Assembly: GCA_046757205.1 (NCBI GenBank)
Contig: JBHHXR010000034.1
Coordinates: 1 to 18,887, forward strand
Source of the DNA: JBHHXR01 sp046757205
GTDB lineage: Bacteria > Pseudomonadota > Alphaproteobacteria > Rhodobacterales > Rhodobacteraceae
DNA length: 18,887 nucleotides
Direction of reading: 5' to 3'
The notes beneath the pieces were generated by a model. That model was not told the origin of the DNA. It did not search any database and saw only the letters and a list, made by a program, of their open reading frames with translations. Made by a program: the position numbers and the translations under genes. Positions 7,597-14,218 of this stretch are shown piece after piece. Numbering within the stretch: the first letter of the stretch is position 1; each line of letters starts with the position of its first letter.

Positions 7597-8981
7597 CGGT
7601 GAACGTGCAGACCCGCGGCTCGCTGAAGCGGCGGCTGGTGGCGCAACTCCTGCTCGCCGCCGCCGTTCTTTCGCTGGTGCTGTTTCTGGTGGTGCGCGCC
7701 GTCGCGCTGCGCGTTGCCGAGGCGGCGCAGGACAACATCCTCGGCGCCTCGGCCATCGCCATCGCCGACGAGCTGCGCCCGGAAAACGAGGGCATCGCCA
7801 TCGACATCCCGTATTCCTCGCTGTCCATGCTCGGCACGCTGAGCGACGACAGCGTCTACTACCGGGTGACGGCTAACGGCCTGACGATCACCGGCTATGA
7901 CGACCTGCCGCTCGCGATGGCCGACGAACAGCCGGAAAAACCCGCCTTCCGGACGGTGGAATTCCGTGGCAGTCCGGTCAGGACCGTTTCCGTCCTGCGG
8001 GTGGTCACGGTCGACAACCACCCGGTCGAGGTATCGGTGACGGTGGCCCAGACACAGCGCGGGCAGACCGCACTCATCGCCAACATATCCAACACCGCCG
8101 CCGCGGTCGGCGTCGGGTTTTTCTGCCTCGCCGGCGTGCTGAGCTGGCTGGCCGCCAATTCGGCGCTGCGTCCGCTGGTCGGCGTGACCGAAGCGCTGCA
8201 GCGGCGCGGGCCGCACGACCTGCGGCCGCTGCGCACCGCGCCGCCGCGCGAACTGGCGCCCCTGGTCTATGCCCTCAACGTCTTCATGCAGCGGCTGCAG
8301 TCGGCGATGATACGGACCGAGGACTTCCTGACCGAAGCCGCGCACCGCGTCCGCACGCCGCTCGCCACCGTCCGGACACAGACAGAGATCGCCATACGCA
8401 TGGCCGAATCCGACGACAGCCGCCGCGCCCTGCGCTCGGTGATCCGAGCGGTCGACGAAAGCTCGCGCTCGGCCGGACAGCTGATCGACCACGCCATGGT
8501 GACGTTCCGCTCCGATCACCTGAAACTGCAGGAAACCGACGTCGCCGCCGTCGCCGAGAACGTCATCCGAAGCCTGACCCCGACCGCCGACCTGAAAGAC
8601 ATCGGAATATCCTTCGCCGTCGCCGCCTCAAACACAAGGATCACCGGCGACCCGGTGCTGCTGCACGGCGCGCTGCGCAACCTGCTGGACAATGCCATCA
8701 AGTACTCGCCGGACGAGAGCGCGATAACCGTCGAGGTGCTGAACGACGCGCCCGAGGGCGTCTGCGTCCGTATCTGCGACGAGGGGCGCGGCATCGCGGG
8801 CGCGACGCAGAAACAGTTGGCAGGGCGGTTTTCCCGCGGCGAGAATGTCGGCGACATCGTCGGCTCCGGCCTCGGGCTCACCATCGCCGACGACGTGGCG
8901 CAGATTCACCATGGCAAACTCGTCCTGGAACCGAACGGGGAGAAAGGCACATGCGCATCGCTGTTCTTGCCGCTGTCCTGA
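7593..8981 (+). CDS. tctE: Sensor histidine kinase, TctE-like
   Basis: The product is 462 residues. A transmembrane helix at about 16-36 is followed by a periplasmic sensor domain of about 130 residues resembling the N-terminal domain of TctE/QseC-type kinases, then helix 2 at about 168-188. The cytoplasmic core has phospho-acceptor His251 in TEAAHRVRTPLA, the N box around Asn367 (LRNLLDNAIKYSPDE), the G1 box ICDEGRGIAG, the F box RFSRGENVG and the G2 box GSGLGLTIADD. The ATG at 7593 overlaps the regulator stop by 4 bp, and the downstream binding-protein gene begins 31 bp inside this gene's 3' end. The sensor domain may read ligand directly or through that periplasmic protein. All catalytic boxes are intact. 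Confidence 0.9.
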   Translation: MTVNVQTRGSLKRRLVAQLLLAAAVLSLVLFLVVRAVALRVAEAAQDNILGASAIAIADELRPENEGIAIDIPYSSLSMLGTLSDDSVYYRVTANGLTITGYDDLPLAMADEQPEKPAFRTVEFRGSPVRTVSVLRVVTVDNHPVEVSVTVAQTQRGQTALIANISNTAAAVGVGFFCLAGVLSWLAANSALRPLVGVTEALQRRGPHDLRPLRTAPPRELAPLVYALNVFMQRLQSAMIRTEDFLTEAAHRVRTPLATVRTQTEIAIRMAESDDSRRALRSVIRAVDESSRSAGQLIDHAMVTFRSDHLKLQETDVAAVAENVIRSLTPTADLKDIGISFAVAASNTRITGDPVLLHGALRNLLDNAIKYSPDESAITVEVLNDAPEGVCVRICDEGRGIAGATQKQLAGRFSRGENVGDIVGSGLGLTIADDVAQIHHGKLVLEPNGEKGTCASLFLPLS

Positions 8982-9985
8982 CCGGGCTTGCGGCCGTCCT
9001 TCCGGCCGCCGGCTTCGAGGTCGAGGCGCAGCGCAGCTTCGGCGCCGACACCGCGGCCGCCGAACTGAGGATAATATCCACCGTCGATCTCGACCTGTTC
9101 GAACCGCTCCTCGAGGAATACCAGTCCGCCCGGCCCGGACTGCGGGTGATCTATACCGCCGCCTCCAGCGCCGAGCTGTTCAAGGCGCTGAACGACGAGG
9201 GCGCGTTGTTCGACGTCGCCATTTCCTCCGCCATGGACCTGCAGACCAAACTGGCCAACGACGGGATCGCCCGGCGCTACCGTTCCGCCGCCACCGACGC
9301 GTTGCCGGTCTGGGCCCGCTGGAGCGACCGGCTGTTCGCCTTCACCCAGGAACCGGCCGTGGTGATCGCATCGAAGTCGCAACTCAGGGATCTGCCGCTG
9401 CCGGCCAACCGCAAGGAGCTGATACAGTTGCTGCGAAGCCATCCCGGGATTTTCGACGGGCGCGTCGGAACCTATGACGTGCGCGTCAGCGGACTGGGCT
9501 ACCTGTTCGCCACCCAGGACATTCGCCAGTCGCAGGATTTCTGGCGCCTGGCGGAGGTTCTCGGTTCGCTGGGCGCGCGCGTGTTCTGTTGTTCCGGAGA
9601 GATGATCGACGCCATCGAGAACGGCGAAATCGCGCTCGCCTACAACGTGCTCGGCAGCTACGTCGAGCGGCGGCTCGACGACAGCAGCGACGTCGTCATC
9701 GTTCCCATGCAGGACTACACCCACGTCATGTTGCGCACCGTTCTGATCCCGCGGCAGGCGCCGAACCCGGCAGCGGCCGGGGAATTCGTCGATTTCCTGC
9801 TGTCGCCGGAGGGCCGCGGCCTTGTCCGGGGCAAGGTCGGTTTACCGCCGATCGACGGTGGCGCGCTGACATCGGAACAGAACCTGCGGCCGATCCGGCT
9901 CGGCCCCGGGCTGCTGGTCTATCTCGACCGCATCAAGCGGGAAAATTTCCTGGTGGCGTGGTCGGAGGCGGTGGTGCAGCCGTAA
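8951..9985 (+). CDS. Periplasmic binding protein of the ABC iron/phosphoglycerate type, probable accessory sensor
   Basis: The product is 344 residues with a signal peptide (MRIAVLAAVLTGLAAVLPAA, cleavage near 21-26). The mature part begins ELRIISTVDLDLFEPLLEEY, the opening of class II binding proteins of the Fe3+/AfuA/PgtC type. Later motifs are FDVAISSAMDLQTKLANDG, ALAYNVLGSYV, and FVDFLLSPEGRGLV near the C-terminus. No permease or ATPase gene accompanies it. It sits after a regulator and kinase and overlaps the kinase gene by 31 bp, with GGGGAGAAAGG before ATG 8951. In Salmonella PgtABC, a binding protein of this type (PgtC) works with a kinase and a regulator to induce a separate transporter. 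A comparable sensing role is inferred. Adjacent Cys213-Cys214 is unusual for a periplasmic protein. Ligand unknown. Confidence 0.8.
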   Translation: MRIAVLAAVLTGLAAVLPAAGFEVEAQRSFGADTAAAELRIISTVDLDLFEPLLEEYQSARPGLRVIYTAASSAELFKALNDEGALFDVAISSAMDLQTKLANDGIARRYRSAATDALPVWARWSDRLFAFTQEPAVVIASKSQLRDLPLPANRKELIQLLRSHPGIFDGRVGTYDVRVSGLGYLFATQDIRQSQDFWRLAEVLGSLGARVFCCSGEMIDAIENGEIALAYNVLGSYVERRLDDSSDVVIVPMQDYTHVMLRTVLIPRQAPNPAAAGEFVDFLLSPEGRGLVRGKVGLPPIDGGALTSEQNLRPIRLGPGLLVYLDRIKRENFLVAWSEAVVQP

Positions 9986-10003
9986 ACCACGACCGGAAAG
10001 GCG

Positions 10004-10282
10004 TCACACCTTCCAAAACACGAACGCCCCCCAGGCGAGGGCGATCGCGAGCCCGCCCCACAGCGGCAGGCCGTAGAGCCAGAGCCAGCCCAGAAAGATG
10101 AAGGCCGAGCCGAGGAGCGTGATGAACAGCCGGTCGCCGCGCGTCGTGTGCAGACCGAAAATGCCATCGCGCGGGGTGCCTCCGGGTCTGCGGATTTCCA
10201 GCAGCCCCATCAGCGCGATACTTCCGAAAACGAAGGCGAAGAACGCCGCCGTCGGCCATGTCCAGGCCATCCAACCAAGCAT
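10004..10282 (-). CDS. glpU: GlpU, DUF2160 small membrane protein of the glycerol ABC operon
   Basis: The product is 92 residues and mostly hydrophobic, with three helices: AAFFAFVFGSIALMGLLE, RLFITLLGSAFIFLGWLWLY, and PLWGGLAIALAWGAFVFW. A polar loop with RRPGGTPRDG and HTTRGDR joins the first two, the pattern of DUF2160. This family occurs almost only in glycerol-type ABC operons (GlpU of Rhizobium leguminosarum), and its function is unknown. ATG at 10282 overlaps the glpQ stop by one base (TGATG), with GGGGAGGG four bases upstream; a GTG at 10285 is in frame but too close to that site. It is the last gene of the operon and converges on the binding-protein gene, with only 18 bp between stops. 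Confidence 0.85.
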   Translation of the reverse strand: MLGWMAWTWPTAAFFAFVFGSIALMGLLEIRRPGGTPRDGIFGLHTTRGDRLFITLLGSAFIFLGWLWLYGLPLWGGLAIALAWGAFVFWKV

Positions 10283-11079
10283 CACACCCTCCCCAGGGCA
10301 AAGCCCTTGGCAATGTAGTTGCGCACGAAATAGATCACGAAGGCGCCGGGAATGATGGTCAGCACACCGGCCGCCGCCAGAAGACCGAGTTCATACCCCG
10401 CGCTCGATGCCGTCCTTGTCATGGTGGCCGCAATTGGCTTCGCCGCTACCGCGGTCAGGTTCTTGGCCAGCAACATTTCCACCCAGCTGAACATGAAGCA
10501 GAAAAAAGCGGCGACACCGATGCCCGCCTTGATATTCGGCACGAAGATGCGGAAGAAGAACCTCGGGAACGAATAGCCATCGACATAGGCGGTTTCATCC
10601 AGTTCCTTCGGCACGCCCGACATGAAGCCTTCCAGAATCCACACCGCCAGAGGAATGTTGAACAGGCAATGGGCGAGCGCCACGGCGATATGGGTGTCGA
10701 ACAGCCCGATGGCGGAGTAGAGCTGGAAGAACGGCAGCACAAACACCGCCGGGGGCGCCATCCGGTTGGTCAGCAGCCAGAAAAACAGATGCTTGTCGCC
10801 CAGAAACCGGTAGCGTGAAAACGCGTACGCAGCGGGCAGCGCCGCGGTAATCGAGATAGCGGTGTTCAGCGACACGTAGATGATCGAGTTGAGGTATCCC
10901 CAATACCAGGTCGGGTCGGTGAAGATCGTCCGGTAGCTGTCAAGCGTCCAGGTCTGCGGGAACAGCGAGAAACCCCCGAGTATCTCGTTGGTGGTCTTGA
11001 AGCTCATCGCCAACAGCCAGTAGATCGGCAGCATGAGGAACAGGATGTAGAGGATCGGCGCGAGCGTTCTTTTTCTCAT
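10282..11079 (-). CDS. glpQ: GlpQ, ABC glycerol permease subunit
   Basis: The product is 265 residues with about six helices, an ABC importer permease of the carbohydrate (MalG-like) class. The cytoplasmic EAA loop that docks the ATPase is visible as ELDETAYVDGYSFPRFFFRI, followed by PNIKAG. The N-terminus is MRKRTLAPILYILFLMLPIYW, with positive residues before helix 1. GTGAGGAC precedes ATG 11079, seven bp after the glpP stop. It should pair with GlpP in the membrane. The symbol follows the rhizobial glpSTPQUV naming and is unrelated to the E. coli glpQ phosphodiesterase. Confidence 0.88.
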   Translation of the reverse strand: MRKRTLAPILYILFLMLPIYWLLAMSFKTTNEILGGFSLFPQTWTLDSYRTIFTDPTWYWGYLNSIIYVSLNTAISITAALPAAYAFSRYRFLGDKHLFFWLLTNRMAPPAVFVLPFFQLYSAIGLFDTHIAVALAHCLFNIPLAVWILEGFMSGVPKELDETAYVDGYSFPRFFFRIFVPNIKAGIGVAAFFCFMFSWVEMLLAKNLTAVAAKPIAATMTRTASSAGYELGLLAAAGVLTIIPGAFVIYFVRNYIAKGFALGRV

Positions 11080-11086
11080 GGCGTCC

Positions 11087-11947
11087 TCACTGTCCTTCGT
11101 CCTTGGTCATGAGCGTGTAGAAAATCCACGACAGAAGAAGCGTTATCGCGAAATAGATCAGCGACATGGCGGCCGCCGGTCCGAGGTCGAACTGGCCCAG
11201 CGCCATCTTGACCAGATCGATCGAGAGCAGCGTCGTCGAGTTGCCGGGGCCGCCGCCCGTCAGCACCGAGGGCTCCGTATAGGCCATGAAGCTGTCCATG
11301 AAGCGCAGCAGGATGGCGATGGTCAGAACCTTCTTCATCTTCGGAAGCTGGATATGCCGGAACACCGCCCAGGGCCGGGCGCCGTCGATCTTGGCCGCCT
11401 GGTAATAGGCGTCGGGGATGGAGATCAGCCCGGCATAGGCCAGCAGCACCACCAGCGACGTCCAGTGCCAGACATCCATCAGGATGACCGTGATCCACGC
11501 CGAGACCGGTTGCTGGGTATAGTTGTAGTCGATCCCCAGCGCGTTTATGCCGTAGCCCAGCAGCCCGATATCGGGCAGCGCGAAGATGTTCCACATCGAG
11601 CCGACGACGTTCCACGGTATCAGCAGCGGCAGCGCCATCAAGACCAGGCAGATCGGCACCCACGGCCCCGAACGCGGCATGGCCAGCGCGATGGCCATGC
11701 CCAGCGGCACTTCGATCACCAGGATGGTTCCGGTAAAGAACAACTGGCGGCCAAGCGCCGCGTGAAACCGTTCGGAGTTCAGAATTTCACCGAACCAGCG
11801 AACTCCCGACCACAGGAAGATGTTATTGCCGAAGGTTTCCTGCACCGAGTAGTTGACGACCGTCATCAGGGGAACCAGCGCGTTGAAGGCGACAAGCGCT
11901 ATCACCGGCATCACGAAAAACCAGGCACGTTGATTTTCGGTCTTCAT
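11087..11947 (-). CDS. glpP: GlpP, ABC glycerol permease subunit
   Basis: The product is 286 residues with six predicted helices, a MalF/UgpA-like permease. The EAA docking loop reads AYYQAAKIDGARPWAVFRHI, then QLPKM, with the conserved Gly and the I-x-LP ending. A long periplasmic stretch after helix 1 (SVQETFGNNIFLWSGVRWFG) is typical of sugar-type permeases. GGATAGGCGGAAA lies before ATG 11947, seven bp after glpT. With GlpQ it forms the translocation path for the substrate delivered by GlpV. The name follows rhizobial usage and differs from the Gram-positive antiterminator GlpP. Confidence 0.88.
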   Translation of the reverse strand: MKTENQRAWFFVMPVIALVAFNALVPLMTVVNYSVQETFGNNIFLWSGVRWFGEILNSERFHAALGRQLFFTGTILVIEVPLGMAIALAMPRSGPWVPICLVLMALPLLIPWNVVGSMWNIFALPDIGLLGYGINALGIDYNYTQQPVSAWITVILMDVWHWTSLVVLLAYAGLISIPDAYYQAAKIDGARPWAVFRHIQLPKMKKVLTIAILLRFMDSFMAYTEPSVLTGGGPGNSTTLLSIDLVKMALGQFDLGPAAAMSLIYFAITLLLSWIFYTLMTKDEGQ

Positions 11948-11954
11948 TTTCCGC

Positions 11955-13025
11955 CTATCCCACGGTCGCTACCCAGCCGTCCGCATAAAGGCGGGTCTGC
12001 GCCGGATCGAATTTCAGGAACACGTCCTGGTCCGGAAATTGCGCATTCTCGGACACCACGACGTTGATCCGCGACTCTCCGACCATTGTCTCGACCACCC
12101 TGTTCTGGCCCAGATCGGACACCTTGCGGATCCGCGCGGCGATGCCCTCGTCCGCGATGGAGACGAATTCCGGGCGGATCCCGATTTCGGTTCGCTTCCC
12201 GTCGACATCCGCAATCCTGCCCGATATCTCCATCGGCTGGCCGTTGAAGAACGCGGCGCCGTCGCGCACGTCGCACGGCAGGATGTTCATCCCCGGCGAG
12301 CCGATGAAATGCCCCACGAAGGTGTGTGCGGGCCGCTCGAACAGATCGACCGGCGTGCCTATCTGGACGATCTCGCCCTCCTGCATGACGACGACCTGAT
12401 CGGCGAAGGTCAACGCTTCCGTCTGGTCATGGGTGACGTAGATCATCGTCGCCTGGACCTCGTGGTGCAGTTCCTTCAGCTTGGATCGCAGTTTCCATTT
12501 CAGGTGCGGGTCGATCACGGTCAGCGGCTCGTCGAACATGATGACGTTCACGTCGTTGCGCACCAGCCCGCGCCCCATCGATATCTTCTGCTTGTTGTCG
12601 GGCGACAGCCCGGCGGCGCGCTGGCCGAGAACGCCGTCGAGTTCGAGCATCGTGGCGATCTCGCGCACGCGCTTGTCGACGTGGCCCTCCGGCACGCCGC
12701 GGTTGCGCAGCGGGAAGGCCAGGTTGTTGTAGACCGTCATCGTGTCGTAGATCACCGGGAACTGGAACACCTGCGCGATGTTGCGCCGGACCGGCGGCAA
12801 TTCCGTCACGTCGTCACCGTCGAACAGAACCTTGCCCTCGGAGGGGACGAGCAGGCCCGAGATGATGTTCAGCAGCGTTGTCTTGCCGCACCCCGAAGGC
12901 CCGAGCAGGGCATAGGCGCCGCCGTCCGACCAGTCCAGATCGATTCTCTTCAGGGCGTAGTCCTCCGGCGCCGAGGGCGCCTCGAGATAGCTGTGCCGCA
13001 ACTCTCTGAGGGTGATTTTTGCCAT
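11955..13025 (-). CDS. glpT: GlpT, ABC glycerol importer ATPase with degenerate signature motif
   Basis: The product is 356 residues: an ATPase domain (about 1-235) plus a C-terminal MalK-like regulatory domain. Walker A is GPSGCGKT at 42-49, the Q-loop is Gln88, Walker B ends in Asp165-Glu166, and the switch His199 lies in VTHDQTEA. The signature motif, normally LSGGQ, is LSPDN at 140-144, followed by KQKISMGRGLV, and the D-loop is LTVID rather than LSNLD. It can therefore hydrolyse with its own Walker and His elements but is a poor donor of the signature to its partner GlpS. GAGGGGAC lies upstream of ATG 13025, and glpS ends 12 bp away. The symbol follows rhizobial glpT, not the E. coli glycerol-3-phosphate antiporter. 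Confidence 0.9.
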   Translation of the reverse strand: MAKITLRELRHSYLEAPSAPEDYALKRIDLDWSDGGAYALLGPSGCGKTTLLNIISGLLVPSEGKVLFDGDDVTELPPVRRNIAQVFQFPVIYDTMTVYNNLAFPLRNRGVPEGHVDKRVREIATMLELDGVLGQRAAGLSPDNKQKISMGRGLVRNDVNVIMFDEPLTVIDPHLKWKLRSKLKELHHEVQATMIYVTHDQTEALTFADQVVVMQEGEIVQIGTPVDLFERPAHTFVGHFIGSPGMNILPCDVRDGAAFFNGQPMEISGRIADVDGKRTEIGIRPEFVSIADEGIAARIRKVSDLGQNRVVETMVGESRINVVVSENAQFPDQDVFLKFDPAQTRLYADGWVATVG

Positions 13026-13037
13026 GGCGCCGTCCCC

Positions 13038-14102
13038 TCAGGCCACCAGCCGGCCATCGGGGCCGAAATAGAGACAACGTTCGACATCGACGAAAAACCG
13101 GTAATCCTTCCCGATCTCGAACGGGTGCACGCCCCGCGACTGAGAAACCCAGATCTTGTCGCCCATGTCGAAATGCGCCACGCTTTCCGACCCGCTCAGT
13201 TCGGTAATCCGCACGACGCCGTCGATCGGCACGCTGGCCTCGCCGTTTCGCGCCGGCGAAATGAAATGCGGCCGTATCGCGACGGTATAGGCGCCGTCGG
13301 CAAGCGCCTTCGCCTTGGCGGAAACGGTCCATTTCACGCCTTCGGTGAGGCGGATTTCATCGCCCTGCTTGACCACCGGCGCGGTATTGATCGGCGGATC
13401 GGAAAATACCTCCGCCGTGGTCAGGTCGTGAGGGGCCCGGTAGGTGCTCGCGGTCTCTCCGAACTGGGTGATCCGGCCCTCGAAAACGGTCGCCGTGTTG
13501 CCGCCGAGCATCAGCGCCTCCGACGGCTCGGAGGTGGCGTAGACGACGATCGCCCCGCGCCCGGCGAACAGCGCCGGCAACTGGTCGCGCAGTTCCTCGC
13601 GCAGCTTGTAGTCGAGGTTGGCCAGCGGCTCGTCCAGCAACACCAGATCGCTTTCCTTGACGATCGAACGCGCCAGCGCCGTGCGCTGCTGCTGGCCGCC
13701 GGACAACTCCTGCGGGCGGCGTCGCAGCATCGGCGTCAACTGCAGGATCCGCGCCGCCTCGGCGACCCGGTCCTCGATCTCCGATCTCGCGGTGCCGGCG
13801 ACCCGCAGGGGCGATGCGATGTTGTCGAACACGCTCATGTGCGGGTAGTTCACGAAGAACTGGTGAACCAGCGAGATGTTACGTTTCTGCGGCGACACCC
13901 CTGTGACGTTCTGCCCGTTCATCCAGACCTCGCCGGTGGTCGGCTTCTCGAGGCCGGCCATAAGCTTGATCAGCGTCGTTTTCCCGGCATTTGTGGCGCC
14001 GAGCAGAATATTGAATACGCCCGGTTCGAGCCTGATGCTGGTTTCGTGGATGTGAATGTCCGCCCCGACGCGTTTGGTCACGTTTCTGAGTTCTAGTGTC
14101 AT
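13038..14102 (-). CDS. glpS: GlpS, ABC glycerol importer ATPase lacking the switch histidine
   Basis: The product is 354 residues: an ATPase domain (about 1-235) followed by a MalK-like C-terminal domain. Walker A is GATNAGKT at 35-42, with Asn in place of the usual second Gly; the Q-loop is Gln81; the signature is a normal LSGGQ at 133-137; Walker B has Asp157-Glu158; and the D-loop is LANLD. The switch region reads YATSEPSEAL, so Ser191 replaces the usual His of the VTHD motif. The intact LSGGQ serves the GlpT nucleotide site, while its own site is probably weak. It is separated from glpV by 116 bp with a strong hairpin. A GAGG sits about 13 bases before ATG 14102, a modest ribosome site. 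Confidence 0.9.
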   Translation of the reverse strand: MTLELRNVTKRVGADIHIHETSIRLEPGVFNILLGATNAGKTTLIKLMAGLEKPTTGEVWMNGQNVTGVSPQKRNISLVHQFFVNYPHMSVFDNIASPLRVAGTARSEIEDRVAEAARILQLTPMLRRRPQELSGGQQQRTALARSIVKESDLVLLDEPLANLDYKLREELRDQLPALFAGRGAIVVYATSEPSEALMLGGNTATVFEGRITQFGETASTYRAPHDLTTAEVFSDPPINTAPVVKQGDEIRLTEGVKWTVSAKAKALADGAYTVAIRPHFISPARNGEASVPIDGVVRITELSGSESVAHFDMGDKIWVSQSRGVHPFEIGKDYRFFVDVERCLYFGPDGRLVA

Positions 14103-14169
14103 TCAGCGGGCCTCGCAGGCATCATCGGCCATCGCGGCGGAATCGCAAGCATGATTCGTTATTCCGGTA

Positions 14170-14198
14170 GGTTGCCGGGAATAAAATTCCCGGCAACC
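14170..14198 (-). promoter_or_regulatory. Perfect 13-bp stem-loop between glpV and glpS
   Basis: GGTTGCCGGGAAT and ATTCCCGGCAACC flank a three-base loop with no mismatch. In the operon transcript it lies about 20 bases after the glpV stop and about 70 bases before glpS. The bases after it are UACCGGAAUAACG, without a U run, so it is not a classic terminator. A 3' mRNA-stabilising or partial-attenuation hairpin is likely, keeping binding protein above permease and ATPase levels, as known for intercistronic hairpins after malE-type genes. Confidence 0.8.
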
Positions 14199-14218
14199 CG
14201 TTTCTCGCGCCAATCCGC

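Noticed and set aside
12039..14096. A 685-codon open frame on the + strand across glpT and glpS
   Set aside because: It is exactly antisense to two genes with full ABC motifs, and its translation is Arg/His/Asp-rich with no recognisable domain. It is a product of GC-rich codon bias.
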